47,648 bases of DNA from Gammaproteobacteria bacterium (GCA_028870275.1 JAGWPY010000206.1:1-47648); one strand, 5' to 3'; positions 15,765-26,248 are shown, numbered from the stretch's first letter. Made by a program: numbers and translations. The notes: a model not told the origin generated them from the letters alone.

Positions 15765-17279
15765 ATGTCACCGCGGGAGCTCGTCGCCACCGTACTGAGC
15801 CGCGCCGCACTCGGGCTGCATGCGCCGCTGGTGCGCGTCGAGGTCCACCTGGCGCCCGGCCTGCCGAATTTCTCGATCGTCGGTCTGCCGGAGGCGACCG
15901 TGCGCGAGAGCCGCGAGCGGGTACGCACGGCGTTGCGCACCTGTGGCCGGGAGTTCCCGCCTGGACGCCTCGTGGTCAATCTCGCGCCCGCGGATCTCCC
16001 CAAGGAGGGAGGGCGATTCGATCTGCCGATCGCGATCGGAGTCCTCGCCGCCACCGGGCAACTACCGATCGATTGTCTGCGCGAACGCGAGTTCTACGGT
16101 GAGCTCTCGCTCGGCGGCGAGTTGCGCGAAACCGGCAAGCTCCTCCCCGCCCTGATCGCCGGACGCGCCGCGGGTCACGAGCTGGTCGTGCCCGCGGCCA
16201 ACGGCGCCGAGAGCGCCATGCTCGAGGGCGCGCGTATCCGCGAGGCGCGCCACCTCGGCGCCCTCTGCGCGGCGCTCGCCGCAAAGGAGCCCTGCCCCGT
16301 CGCGGATCCGCCCGCGGACCTGCCGGCGTCGGCGCCTGACCTGCCGGATCTGCGTGAGGTGCGCGGCCAGCACGCCGCCAAACGCGCGCTCGAGATCGCC
16401 GCGGCGGGTGGCCATGCGCTGCTCATGGTCGGGCCGCCCGGGGCGGGAAAGACCATGCTCGCGCAGCGCCTGCCTGGTCTGCTCTCACCGCTCGAACCGC
16501 AGGAGCGCATGGAAGTCGCCTGTCTGCAGTCGGCCGCCGGACGGCGCCCCACGCTCACCTCGATCCGGCCTTTCTGCGCTCCGCATCACAGCGCCTCGGT
16601 CGCGGCGCTGATCGGTCACGCCGCCCGTCCCGGGGAGATCTCGCTCGCGCACCATGGAGTGCTGTTCCTCGATGAGCTGCCGGAATTCCCGCGCAATGCG
16701 CTCGAGGCTCTGCGCGAACCGCTCGAGACCGGTTCGATCGTGATCGCGCGCGCGCACCGCAGCGCCGAGTGGCCGGCGCGTTTCCAACTCGTCGCGGCGA
16801 TGAATCCCTGCCCCTGTGGTTATCACGGCGCCGCGCGCGGGCGGTGTCACTGCACCGGCGAGCAGGTGCAGCGCTACCGACAGCGGGTCTCGGGGCCACT
16901 GCTCGATCGCATCGACATGCACTTGCGGCTCGCGGCACCGACGGCCGAGGAGTTGCTCGAACGCGATTGCGCCGCACCTGAATCGAGTGGGGACGTCGCG
17001 CTGCGCGCCGAACGAGCGCGGCGTATTCAATCGGTGCGCCAGGGCATGCCGAACGCGCGACTCGCGGTCGACGGTCTCGAGGAGCATTGCCGGCTCGACC
17101 GGGATTCGAGATCGCTGCTCGAGCGGGCGATCGGGCGTTTTGGCCTATCGGCCCGTGCCTGTCACCGCTCGGTGAGGCTCGCGCGCACGATCGCCGATCT
17201 GGCCGCTTCGGCCGAAATCGCCCCGACGCACCTGGCGGAGGCGCTCGGACTGCGTGCGCTCGACCGGCCGCCCGAATGA
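15765..17279 (+). CDS. comM: ComM/YifB AAA+ ATPase (Mg-chelatase-like)
   Basis: A hexameric branch-migration helicase that promotes integration of transformed DNA. The 504 residues comprise an N-terminal Lon-protease-like domain (VEVHLAPGLPNFSIVGLPEA) and an AAA+ core. The core has Walker A GPPGAGKT (223-230), Walker B VLFLDELPEF, and the zinc-like cluster MNPCPCGYHG with RCHC. The C-terminal MgChl lid has LSARACHRSVRLARTIADL. Length matches the family. It lies 46 bp after ubiK and converges on cytochrome c5 16 bp beyond its stop. Its presence is compatible with, but does not prove, natural competence. Confidence 0.95.
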   Translation: MSPRELVATVLSRAALGLHAPLVRVEVHLAPGLPNFSIVGLPEATVRESRERVRTALRTCGREFPPGRLVVNLAPADLPKEGGRFDLPIAIGVLAATGQLPIDCLREREFYGELSLGGELRETGKLLPALIAGRAAGHELVVPAANGAESAMLEGARIREARHLGALCAALAAKEPCPVADPPADLPASAPDLPDLREVRGQHAAKRALEIAAAGGHALLMVGPPGAGKTMLAQRLPGLLSPLEPQERMEVACLQSAAGRRPTLTSIRPFCAPHHSASVAALIGHAARPGEISLAHHGVLFLDELPEFPRNALEALREPLETGSIVIARAHRSAEWPARFQLVAAMNPCPCGYHGAARGRCHCTGEQVQRYRQRVSGPLLDRIDMHLRLAAPTAEELLERDCAAPESSGDVALRAERARRIQSVRQGMPNARLAVDGLEEHCRLDRDSRSLLERAIGRFGLSARACHRSVRLARTIADLAASAEIAPTHLAEALGLRALDRPPE

Positions 17280-17295
17280 GTGGCGGCGATCGGAC

Positions 17296-17802
17296 TCAAT
17301 GCGCGAGCGACACCATGTAATCGACCGCCGCGCGCACCGTGGCGTCCGGCCAGTTCGTGCCACCACGAGCCGGCATCAGATTGAAGCCATGCAGCGCGTG
17401 CTGATAGAGCGTGGCCTTGCCCTTGGCGATCCGCGGTGCCCAGGCGGCGAGGTCACCCGCCTTCGGCGCTCCATTCAGGCCGAGTCCGTGGCAGGAGGAG
17501 CAGACCTTCTCGAACGCTTCCTTTCCGGTCTTCGGCACGTCCGCGGCCGGCGCGGCCGTCGTCGCCGCCGCGGTGACCGCGAGCGCGGAGTTGTCCTGGC
17601 CGGCGATCGCCTCGCGTGCGAAGGGTTCGACGTTAGCCTGCACCGCCGCGCGGGTCGTGGTCTGGCTCATCTGCTCGTCGGTCTGGATATGGCCCATCCA
17701 GCGCGCGAACGCAAAGATGCAGATTGCGACGAAAATCAGCAGACCCAGTACGACACTGAAGGAATTCAGGAAATGGGTATCGGACGATTCGGCGTTGGAC
17801 AC
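17296..17802 (-). CDS. Membrane-anchored cytochrome c5-family protein
   Basis: A 168-residue monoheme cytochrome. An N-terminal uncleaved membrane helix (about 14-36, SFSVVLGLLIFVAICIFAF) is followed by a low-complexity Ala/Thr linker (about 60-90). The heme domain has CSSCH (101-105) and a later LMPARGG supplying the axial Met. The pattern AFEKVCSSCHGLGLNGAPK is diagnostic of cytochrome c5. It likely shuttles electrons in the periplasm to a terminal oxidase. It has its own upstream promoter candidate and converges with comM. Confidence 0.92.
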   Translation of the reverse strand: MSNAESSDTHFLNSFSVVLGLLIFVAICIFAFARWMGHIQTDEQMSQTTTRAAVQANVEPFAREAIAGQDNSALAVTAAATTAAPAADVPKTGKEAFEKVCSSCHGLGLNGAPKAGDLAAWAPRIAKGKATLYQHALHGFNLMPARGGTNWPDATVRAAVDYMVSLAH

Positions 17803-17846
17803 GGTAACTCGCTGATATTTGGCCGGAAAAATATATTCGGGGCGCT

Positions 17847-17875
17847 AGTATAGCCACAGCCGGCGATCGACGGAA
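17847..17875 (-). promoter_or_regulatory. Candidate sigma-70 promoter for cytochrome c5
   Basis: On the minus strand TTCCGT (17875-17870) and TATACT (17852-17847) are separated by 17 bp, about 45 bp before the cytochrome c5 ATG. The -10 matches TATAAT at 5 of 6 positions; the -35 is weak. The surrounding stretch is AT-rich compared with the neighbouring coding DNA. Confidence 0.5.
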
Positions 17876-18007
17876 TAGAGTGTGCCGTCGCGCACCGCCG
17901 GTCGCTGCGCCGCCCCGTCCATCGCGACGGGGCGCCCGGCCCGTCCGGCGCGCGCTAGACTCGCTCCGTCCGGCCGGTGGGCCGCTGCGGATCGCTGGTG
18001 CATCGCC

Positions 18008-18331
18008 ATGACCGACACGCCTGCTGCGGACGGCGCGCCACGCCGATTCGCCGAGTTCTATCCGGTCTATCTCGCCGAACACGCGAATCGCAACTGCCGG
18101 CGCATGCACTTCGCCGGTTCCCTGCTGGTGCTCCTCGCGCTCGCCGCGGCGGTCGCGACCGCCGACGCTCGCTGGCTGCTCGCGATGCCGGTCCTCGGTT
18201 ACGGCTTCGCCTGGGTCGGTCACTTCGTGTTCGAGAAGAACCGGCCGGCCACCTTCCGGCATCCCTGGTACAGCCTGCTCGGCGACTGGGTCATGTTTCG
18301 CGACGTGCTGCTCGGACGGGTGCGACTTTGA
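18008..18331 (+). CDS. Mpo1-like/DUF962 membrane protein
   Basis: A 107-residue DUF962 protein. The family motif YPVYLAEHANRNCRRMHFAG (residues about 18-37) contains the conserved His and Arg/Asn residues, followed by two or three hydrophobic segments and HFVFEKNRPATFRHPWYSLL. Yeast Mpo1 is an Fe(II)-dependent dioxygenase for 2-hydroxy fatty acids, so a lipid alpha-oxidation role is possible. The ATG at 18008 is the first start in frame that keeps the motif. It begins a plus-strand series of closely spaced genes; its TGA overlaps a possible TTG start of the next. Confidence 0.88.
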   Translation: MTDTPAADGAPRRFAEFYPVYLAEHANRNCRRMHFAGSLLVLLALAAAVATADARWLLAMPVLGYGFAWVGHFVFEKNRPATFRHPWYSLLGDWVMFRDVLLGRVRL

Positions 18332-18333
18332 CC

Positions 18334-19197
18334 GTGCGGACAAGCGCGGCCCGGCGAAAAGCCGCCGTGACGATCCGCCCGCCTACCGCCGCCGACGAGG
18401 CGCCGCTCGCGCGCGCCGCGAGATGGGCATTCGCGATCACTTGGATCGCGATCGGCGCCGCTGTTCTTCTGACCGGGCGGCCCGGTCCGATTTTCGCGCC
18501 GCTGCCGCCGCTCTTCGCGGCGCATGCAGCGCCGATCGCCCGCCTTTGCGGGTGCGTCGTCCTGTTTGGCGGCATCGGCTTGCTCTGGCGGCGCACGGTC
18601 GCGGCTGCCGCCGGCCTGCTGCTCGTGCATCTGCTTGGCTGGTTCATGCTCGGCCGCCTGCGCCTCGTCGTCTCGTCCCCGGGCGTCGAAGCGTCCTACC
18701 AGGCCTGCGGCGAGAGCATGGTGCTGATCGCCGGCGTCTGGGTGCTCTACGCCGGGTTCGCGCGACGGACGGATCGATGGTGGGGTTACGCGGGCGCCGC
18801 GGGCGGCCTGCGCGCCGCGCGCGCGCTCTACGGGCTCGCGCTGCTCGCCTTCGGGCTGTCGCACTTCGTCTACCTGGGTTTGACCGCGCCGCTCGTGCCG
18901 CGCTGGCTGCCGTGGCACGAGGGCTTCGCCTATGCGACCGGCGCGGCCTACCTGCTCGCCGGTCTTGCGGTGCTGTTGGGTCGGCGCGCCCGGCTCGCGG
19001 CGACGCTCGCTGCCCTGCAGATGGCGGGATTCACGGCGCTCGTCTGGGTTCCGCGGATCGCGCATCGTGGCGCCTCGCTCGATTCGATCGACGAATTCAC
19101 CGTGTCCTGGTGTCTCACGGTGGCTTCGTGCCTCGTGACCGCCTCGTATGGCCGCGGCCGGTCGCACTCGTTCGACAGTCCCGTCGAAATACGCTAG
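18334..19197 (+). CDS. Polytopic membrane protein of unknown function
   Basis: A 287-residue hydrophobic protein with about eight predicted membrane helices, roughly at residues 30-50, 55-95, 97-117, 127-145, 165-190, 200-225 and 230-285. Four-helix stretches such as ALYGLALLAFGLSHFVYLGL recall DoxX-like folds, but I do not recognise a family. No ATG is available: candidate starts are TTG at 18328 (TTGA overlap with the previous stop), GTG at 18334 (used) and GTG at 18367. It is packed against the Mpo1-like gene, which suggests a shared membrane or lipid function, by context only. Confidence 0.7.
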   Translation: MRTSAARRKAAVTIRPPTAADEAPLARAARWAFAITWIAIGAAVLLTGRPGPIFAPLPPLFAAHAAPIARLCGCVVLFGGIGLLWRRTVAAAAGLLLVHLLGWFMLGRLRLVVSSPGVEASYQACGESMVLIAGVWVLYAGFARRTDRWWGYAGAAGGLRAARALYGLALLAFGLSHFVYLGLTAPLVPRWLPWHEGFAYATGAAYLLAGLAVLLGRRARLAATLAALQMAGFTALVWVPRIAHRGASLDSIDEFTVSWCLTVASCLVTASYGRGRSHSFDSPVEIR

Positions 19198-19282
19198 GGT
19201 CGCCTCTCGCACGCGGATTGCTCCGACCCGCAAGACCGGTCGCGCAGGCGCGATTGCAGCGCAATCAACCGGAGAAAACCAG

Positions 19283-19822
19283 GTGATCGACGCAGGCGCG
19301 TTCCCGATCGAAGGCGGCTGCGACTGCCGGCTGATCCGTTATCGGATGACCGGCGCGCCGCTCTTCACGCATTGTTGTCATTGCCGCTGGTGCCAACGCG
19401 AAACCGGCAGCGCGTTCGCGTTGAACGCAATGATCGAGACCGATCGGATCGTCGCTCTCGGCGGCGAAGTCGACTGGGTCGACACGCCCTCGGCGAGCGG
19501 CGCCGGTCAACGCATCGCCCGATGCCCACGCTGCCGGCTCGCGTTGTGGAGTCACTACGCCGGCGCGGGACCGGTGATCGCCTTCCTGCGCGTCGGCACG
19601 CTCGATGAGCCGGACCGGATGCCACCCGACATCCACATCTTCACGTCGACCAAGCAGCCCTGGGTGATCCTGCCCGAGGGTGTGCCGGCCGTCGCCGAGT
19701 ACTACGACCGCAAGATCTACTGGCCCGCCGGGAGCCTCGCGCGTCGCGCCGCGCTCGCCGAGCGCATCGATGCCTACCGATCGGGACGGTCGAAGCCGAA
19801 TTCTCCGGGGGCCATGCGATGA
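19283..19822 (+). CDS. GFA-family (CENP-V-type) zinc protein
   Basis: A glutathione-dependent formaldehyde-activating-enzyme fold of 179 residues. Its zinc ligands are in GGCDCRLIRY, HCCHCRWCQRETGSAF and RCPRC, the complete set for this family. Despite the name, most GFA members have no proven formaldehyde activity. The GTG at 19283 is preceded by GGAG at 8 nt, and gives the normal compact N-terminus; the longer upstream frame would add about 45 basic residues without family similarity. Its stop overlaps the ATG of the Rid protein (ATGA). Confidence 0.87.
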   Translation: MIDAGAFPIEGGCDCRLIRYRMTGAPLFTHCCHCRWCQRETGSAFALNAMIETDRIVALGGEVDWVDTPSASGAGQRIARCPRCRLALWSHYAGAGPVIAFLRVGTLDEPDRMPPDIHIFTSTKQPWVILPEGVPAVAEYYDRKIYWPAGSLARRAALAERIDAYRSGRSKPNSPGAMR

Positions 19823-20307
19823 GCGCGGTCGGACGACGCCTCGCCGAGCTGCAACTGACTTTGCCGCCGCCGCTCGCCCTGCCCGCGGGTACCGCGCTGC
19901 CCTTTCCCTGGGTGCGGGTGCTAGGCACGCGCGCGGTGTTCTCGGGCCATGGCCCGACCCGCGCCGACGGCACGCTCGCCGAGCCGCTCGGAAAGCTCGG
20001 CCGGGACCTGTCGGTGGAACAGGGCTATGCCGCCGCGCGCCTCGCCGGTCTCGCGGTGCTCGGCAGCCTGCAACGCGCGCTCGGAGATCTCGATCGCATC
20101 GTCTGCTGGACGCGAGTCTTCGGCATGGTCAATTCGGCGGCCGGATTCGATCGCCAGCCGGCCGTGATCAACGGCTTCACCGACCTGATCATCGAGGTAT
20201 TCGGCGCAGAGCGCGGTGCACACGCGCGCAGCGCCGTCGGTATGGCGGAATTGCCGTTCGCGATCCCGGTCGAGGTCGAGGGCGAAGTGGAACTGCGAGC
20301 CGGCTGA
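19819..20307 (+). CDS. Rid-family protein with conserved Arg
   Basis: A YjgF/YER057c/UK114 superfamily protein of 162 residues, longer than RidA (about 128) and closest to the YjgH-like or 'RidA family' type with an N-terminal extension LAELQLTLPPPLALPAG. The C-terminal motif ARSAVGMAELPFAIPVEVE retains the Arg corresponding to RidA Arg105, which holds the imine/enamine carboxylate, so deaminase activity is possible. ATG overlaps the GFA stop. A second, Arg-less Rid protein is encoded 1.8 kb downstream in the same gene string. Confidence 0.86.
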   Translation: MSAVGRRLAELQLTLPPPLALPAGTALPFPWVRVLGTRAVFSGHGPTRADGTLAEPLGKLGRDLSVEQGYAAARLAGLAVLGSLQRALGDLDRIVCWTRVFGMVNSAAGFDRQPAVINGFTDLIIEVFGAERGAHARSAVGMAELPFAIPVEVEGEVELRAG

Positions 20308-20325
20308 ATGGACCCGAGGAGAAGC

Positions 20326-20874
20326 ATGCACGCAGACATCGATGAAATCAGCATCCGTCGGGGGACCGTCGCCGACGCGCGGATGCTCGCGGCGTTCGCG
20401 GCGCACACCTTCGCCGATGCGTTCGGCGCGGACAACGATCCGCAGGATCTGCACGACCATCTGTCGGCGGCCTTCGGGGAGCGCCAGCAGGGCGCGGAGC
20501 TTCGCGATCCCGATGTCGTTACCTTGATCGCGGAGCGGGGCGATACGCCACTCGGATTCGCGCAGGTGCGCCGCAATCCACCGCCCGAAGGCATCATCGC
20601 CACGGACAGCGTCGAGCTGCAACGCTTCTACGTCGAGCGCAGTGCCCACGGCAGCGGTCTCGCACAGCGCCTGATGGCGGCGGCCTGGGCGAGTGCGCGC
20701 GAGCTCGGTGCACGGCGGATCTGGCTCGGCGTCTGGGAGCGCAATCCTCGCGCGATCGCCTTCTATCGGAAGGCGGGCTTCGTCGACGTCGGATTCAAGC
20801 ATTTCGATGTCGGATCGGATCGCCAGACGGACCGCGTGCTCGTCGCGGATCTGGGACTCTCCACGGTACCGTAG
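20326..20874 (+). CDS. GNAT-family N-acetyltransferase
   Basis: An acetyl-CoA-dependent acyltransferase of 182 residues. The central strand ELQRFYVERSAHGSGLAQRL contains the pyrophosphate-binding loop, and RNPRAIAFYRKAGFVDVG is the conserved C-terminal motif with the Tyr. Acceptor substrate is not predictable. I chose the ATG at 20326, preceded by GAGGAG (20316-20321); a start at 20308 directly after the Rid stop would add six residues. The TAG stop overlaps the GTG of the next gene by one base. Confidence 0.88.
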   Translation: MHADIDEISIRRGTVADARMLAAFAAHTFADAFGADNDPQDLHDHLSAAFGERQQGAELRDPDVVTLIAERGDTPLGFAQVRRNPPPEGIIATDSVELQRFYVERSAHGSGLAQRLMAAAWASARELGARRIWLGVWERNPRAIAFYRKAGFVDVGFKHFDVGSDRQTDRVLVADLGLSTVP

Positions 20875-21473
20875 TGCGGCCGACGCCACGCGCGCTGATC
20901 ACCGGCCTCTGGTTGTCCTGGGCGGTGTACTGGTGGATCGCCGCACGCGGCGTGAAGCGCAATCAATGGCGCGAGTCGACTCTGTCCCGCATGGTGCACG
21001 GGCTGCCGCTGGTCGCCGCGTTCCTGCTGCTGTCGCCGACGAATTCCCCGAGCCTCACCGGCGCCTCGGCCGCGGCGCGCATCTGCGCCTGGATTGGCAT
21101 GACAGCAACGGCGGCCGGTCTCGGCTTCGCGGTCTGGGCCCGCCGGCACATCGGCCGCAACTGGAGCGGAGTGATCACGGTCAAGGAGGATCACGAACTC
21201 GTCACCAGCGGTCCCTATTCGCTCGTGCGACATCCGATCTACAGCGGGCTGCTGCTGGCGTTCGCGGGTTCCGCGCTCGCGTCCATGCATTGGCGGGGCG
21301 CCGCCGCGCTCGCGCTCGCAACGATGGCGATCATGCTGCGCGTGCGTGGCGAGGAGGTCGTGATGCGGGGTCGATTCGGCGAGGACTATCTACGCTATGC
21401 GGCCCGCGTCGCTCCGCTCGTGCCGTTCCTGCGTGGGCGCCGCCCCCGCCCGGGGCGGCCGAGAGTGTTGTAG
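20874..21473 (+). CDS. Isoprenylcysteine carboxyl methyltransferase-family membrane protein
   Basis: A 199-residue ICMT/PEMT-type membrane methyltransferase with four or five hydrophobic segments. The signature is TSGPYSLVRHPIYSGLLLAF, with the RHPxY motif that binds SAM, and the C-terminal EEVVMRGRFGEDYLRYAARV block, where the Glu and the Tyr-x-x-Y pattern are typical. Bacterial members modify phospholipids or small hydrophobic substrates; no prenylated protein is expected here. The start is the GTG overlapping the GNAT stop. The C-terminus is unusually Arg/Pro-rich. Confidence 0.85.
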   Translation: MRPTPRALITGLWLSWAVYWWIAARGVKRNQWRESTLSRMVHGLPLVAAFLLLSPTNSPSLTGASAAARICAWIGMTATAAGLGFAVWARRHIGRNWSGVITVKEDHELVTSGPYSLVRHPIYSGLLLAFAGSALASMHWRGAAALALATMAIMLRVRGEEVVMRGRFGEDYLRYAARVAPLVPFLRGRRPRPGRPRVL

Positions 21474-21516
21474 GATCTTCAGCGACCCGACGAGCGACCG
21501 TGAGTGAACTGTTGCG

Positions 21517-22098
21517 ATGCGTGCCCACCTGAATCGATCGACGAAACGCGGTGAGTCCGTGGCTGCGCCGGCGGCCCCGCCGCCGATCGCCTGCGGCTTC
21601 GAGCCGATCGGCGACCGGGGCGCCCGGGTCCTGGTGCTCGGTAGCCTGCCGGGGCGGGTCTCGCTCGCGCGCGGCGAATACTACGCGCAATCGCAGAACG
21701 CGTTCTGGCCGATCCTGGGCTGCGTGTACGGCGCGGCTCCATCCTCGACCTATGCCGAACGGTGCGAACTCCTGATCCGGCACCGAGTCGCGCTCTGGGA
21801 CGTGTGCGCGAGCGCGCGCCGTCGCGGCAGTCTCGACGCCTCGATCGATCGTGACAGCGTCGTGATCAACGATTTCACGAGCTATTTCGCGGCTCATCCC
21901 GGTGTAGAACGGATCCTGTTCAACGGCGCGGCGGCGTTCACGCTCTACGAGCGGCGGGTGTTGCCGAAACTCGCGGGGCAGGCGGCCGCACTGGAGCGCT
22001 TGCGCCTGCCCTCGACCAGTCCCGCCAACGCGTCGATTTCCTATGATCGCAAGCTCGCCGCATGGCGCTCGTCGCTCGCCCGGAGCGTCGAGCGATGA
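21517..22098 (+). CDS. DNA-deoxyinosine glycosylase (UDG superfamily family 6)
   Basis: A hypoxanthine-DNA glycosylase-type member of the uracil-DNA glycosylase superfamily, 193 residues. The hallmark is RVLVLGSLPGRVSLARGEYY followed by AQSQNAFWPILG, where the Asn of QNAFW is the catalytic-region residue of family 6, plus VALWDVCASARRRGSLDASI and the C-terminal LPSTSPANAS loop. It would remove deaminated adenine from DNA by base excision. Its TGA overlaps the ATG of the second Rid protein, so a DNA-repair enzyme is coupled to a metabolite-repair enzyme. Confidence 0.88.
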   Translation: MRAHLNRSTKRGESVAAPAAPPPIACGFEPIGDRGARVLVLGSLPGRVSLARGEYYAQSQNAFWPILGCVYGAAPSSTYAERCELLIRHRVALWDVCASARRRGSLDASIDRDSVVINDFTSYFAAHPGVERILFNGAAAFTLYERRVLPKLAGQAAALERLRLPSTSPANASISYDRKLAAWRSSLARSVER

Positions 22099-22498
22099 AC
22101 GGCGGGCGCCGGCTGATCAGTTCGGGCTCACGATTCGAACAGGAAATCGGCTACTCGCGGGCCGTGGTGGACGGCGGCTGGGTATTCGTCTCCGGCACCA
22201 CGGGGTTCGACTATTCGCGGATGACCATCGCCGATGGAGCGGCCGCGCAGACCGAGCAGGCGCTACGCAATGTGGAGGCCGCCCTCAAGGAGGCCGGCGC
22301 CGCCCTCGAGGACGTCGTCCGCGCGACCTATTATCTGGCGGACGGCACGGATCCGGCGGAGTGCTGGCCGGTCCTGAAGCGATTCTTCGGGGAAATCCGT
22401 CCGGCGGCGACCATGGTGCGTGCCGGATTGATCGATCCGCGCATGAAAATCGAGATCGAGGTGACTGCGCGCCAGTCGAGTTCCGGGAGGCAACCAAA

Positions 22499-22502
<4 letters not shown>
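22095..22502 (+). CDS. Rid-family protein lacking the RidA arginine
   Basis: A 135-residue YjgF/Rid protein. Fold markers are present: VVDGGWVFVSGTTGFDY, EQALRNVEAALKEAGAALED, VVRATYYLADG and MKIEIEVTA. At the position of RidA Arg105 the sequence reads RPAATMV instead of PARxTV, so the carboxylate-binding Arg is Ala. Enamine/imine deamination of the RidA type is therefore unlikely; Arg-less Rid subfamilies have other or unknown activities. ATG overlaps the previous stop and its stop overlaps the following GTG. Confidence 0.88.
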
Positions 22503-24096
<1,594 letters not shown>

Positions 24097-24115
<19 letters not shown>

Positions 24116-24681
24116 GCGGCTCCTTCGATCCGTCGGTCGGGTACGAACCAGATACAGGCGACCAGCACGTAGATGCCGAGCGCAGCCCGCGTCGAGACGA
24201 ACGAGGCGGCGATCCCGCCCGAATAGAGCACGATCGAGATCAGTCCTTTGAGATCGCGGCCGAAGGCGCGGGCGAGCGCCGAGTCCCGTCCGTTGGTCGC
24301 GGCCAGGCAGCGGGCGAGATTGTAGTAGGCGATCGCGGCCATCAACAGCACGATGCCGTAGACGGCGACCGGAGCCGTCGCGAAGTGGTTGCGGTCCATC
24401 CAGCTGGTGACGAACGGGATCAGCGACAACCAGAACAACAGGTGCAGATTGGCCCAAAGCACCGCGCCGCTCACGCCGCGCGCGGCATGCAGCATGTGGT
24501 GATGGTTGTTCCAGTAGATCCCGACGTAGAGAAAGCTGAGCACGTAGCTGAGAAAGGTCGGCACGATCGCCGCGAGCGCCGCGAAACCCGCGCCGTCCGG
24601 CGGCTTCAATTCGAGCACCATGATCGTGATGATGATCGCGATCACGCCGTCGCTGAAGGCTTCCAGACGACCTTTACCCAT
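24097..24681 (-). CDS. TMEM175-family (DUF1211) potassium channel
   Basis: A 194-residue six-helix membrane protein. The N-terminal helix RLEAFSDGVIAIIITIMVLE contains the FSD motif that defines TMEM175 channels, in which hydrophobic residues on helix 1 form the potassium filter. YVGIYWNNHHHMLH and NLHLLFWLSLIPFVT are further family blocks. Bacterial members have one repeat and form tetramers. The ATG at 24681 places FSD at residues 9-11. It lies 62 bp after the DsbA-like gene and overlaps the GFA start. Confidence 0.92.
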
Positions 24682-24743
24682 GCGGACTCCGATGGTCGCC
24701 GGGAAAGGGCCGCGGCGCGTCGTGGCGCCGCGGCCGTGGACGG

Positions 24744-25634
24744 TCAGTGCTTGTGCTCGATCGCCGCGAGATCGTTGACCAGGTCGATCAGGCGTTGCTC
24801 GCCGCCCGCCGTGCCGACGTCGGCGACGTATTTGCCGTTGATCACGAAGGTCGGCACACCGGTGATGTGATAACGCTGCATCTGCTCGTCGGCGCGCTGC
24901 AGATCGGTCTCGACCGTGAACGAGTGGTAGGCGTTCTTGAAGTCGGCGGCCGACACCCCGTGCTTGGTCACGAAGGCGAGCTGCATCTGCTCGGACTGCG
25001 CGTCGGTATCGCCGGTCAGGGGATCGTTGTTCACGTGGATCTCGTTGAAGATCGCGGTGTGCAGCTGGTCGAGCTTGCCGAGGACCTGCAGCGTGTAGAA
25101 GAGACGCGCAAGCGACCGATGGCTCGGCGACCACATCACCGGGATCCGCGAGAACGAAATGTACGGCGCCTTGGTCTTGCGCCATGCCTCGACCAGGGGG
25201 TCGAGCGCATAGCAGTGCGGGCAGGCGTACCAGAAGAACTCGAGCACCTCGACCTGACCGGGAGGAGCGAAAGTCGGCTGGGCCGGCACGAGGCGGGTGT
25301 AGTTGACGCCCTCCTGCCACATCGACGGTCCGTTCAGCGAGCCCGCCACCGCGGTTCCGGAGACGGCGGCGACGGCCTCGTACAGCGGGTTGTCGACCCC
25401 GGTGTTGCCCTTGGCCTTTTCGACGGTCTCGGAGCCCGCCTGGTCGAGCTTCTTGAGCGTGCCGGGCGCGAGCTTCATCGTGGCGCCGTTGTCCGCCGTG
25501 GAAGCCGCCGAAGCCGCGCTTGCGGCCGGAGCCGTCGAGCCGGGCGCGGCCGATTCAGTCGAGGGCTGCTTCGAGCAGGCGGCGAGCAGCAGGCCCGCGC
25601 CGAGCAACAGGGCGAAACGACGGTGCTTGATCAT
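24744..25634 (-). CDS. DsbA-like thiol:disulfide lipoprotein
   Basis: A periplasmic oxidoreductase of 296 residues. A lipobox LLLAAC (Cys20) indicates membrane anchoring by lipidation, followed by an Ala/Ser/Thr-rich linker to about residue 50. The thioredoxin-fold region has EFFWYACPHCYALDP with the CPHC active site (138-141) and the cis-Pro loop TGVPTFVING. About 90 residues lie between the lipid anchor and the catalytic domain, unlike E. coli DsbA. The ATG overlaps the cytochrome c4 stop by one base; the c4-dsbA order is conserved in pseudomonads and suits cytochrome c maturation. Confidence 0.92.
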   Translation of the reverse strand: MIKHRRFALLLGAGLLLAACSKQPSTESAAPGSTAPAASAASAASTADNGATMKLAPGTLKKLDQAGSETVEKAKGNTGVDNPLYEAVAAVSGTAVAGSLNGPSMWQEGVNYTRLVPAQPTFAPPGQVEVLEFFWYACPHCYALDPLVEAWRKTKAPYISFSRIPVMWSPSHRSLARLFYTLQVLGKLDQLHTAIFNEIHVNNDPLTGDTDAQSEQMQLAFVTKHGVSAADFKNAYHSFTVETDLQRADEQMQRYHITGVPTFVINGKYVADVGTAGGEQRLIDLVNDLAAIEHKH

Positions 25635-26248
25635 CAGCGCATCCCCTTCACGTAGGAAGCCACGTTGCGCATGTCGTCGGCCGTCAGGCGCTTGGCGATC
25701 ATCTGCATGATGCCGTTCGGCCCGGTGCCGCGGGCTCCGGAGGCATAGTCCTGAAGCTGCTTGATCACGTAGGTGGCATGCTGGCCGCGCAGAGCCGGGA
25801 TCTTGCCGGGCTCGTTGCCCGCGCCGGTCGGACCGTGGCAGCCCATGCAGGCCGGCACGCCGCGCGCGGTATCGCCGCCGCGATAGAGCTGCTGCCCCGC
25901 CTTCCAGTAGCTCGGATCGGCTTCGAGACCGGTATTCACGAGGCTGTCGAAGTAGGCGCCGAGATCCTCCATGTCCTGAGGCGTGAGCGCCGCGACGTTC
26001 GCGGACATGATCGGATTCTGCCGCTTGCCGCTCTTGAAGTTCTGCAGTTGTTCGGTGATGTAGCCCGCGCCGAGACCCGCGAGGCTCGGCCACTGCGGGT
26101 TCACGCTGTTGCCGTTGGCGCCATGGCAGGCGTGGCAGACGACGGCCTTGGTCTCGCCGGACTGCACGTTGCCCGCGGACCAGGCGGTACCGCCGACGAC
26201 CGCGCCGGTGAACGTAGCTGCAAGAATCAGGAACCGCTTCATGATCAC
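25634..26248 (-). CDS. Diheme cytochrome c4
   Basis: A periplasmic diheme cytochrome of about 204 residues. After a signal peptide (cleavage near AWSA-GNVQ) there are two homologous heme domains with CHACH (38-42) and CMGCH (134-138), each followed by a Met-containing segment (PIMSANVAALT and GIMQMIAKRLT). It probably donates electrons to a cbb3-type or other heme-copper oxidase. The GTG at 26248 has AGGGG 6 nt upstream; the ATG at 26242 would also keep the signal peptide. The 79-bp divergent gap to engB is AT-rich and must hold both promoters. Confidence 0.95.
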   Translation of the reverse strand: MIMKRFLILAATFTGAVVGGTAWSAGNVQSGETKAVVCHACHGANGNSVNPQWPSLAGLGAGYITEQLQNFKSGKRQNPIMSANVAALTPQDMEDLGAYFDSLVNTGLEADPSYWKAGQQLYRGGDTARGVPACMGCHGPTGAGNEPGKIPALRGQHATYVIKQLQDYASGARGTGPNGIMQMIAKRLTADDMRNVASYVKGMR

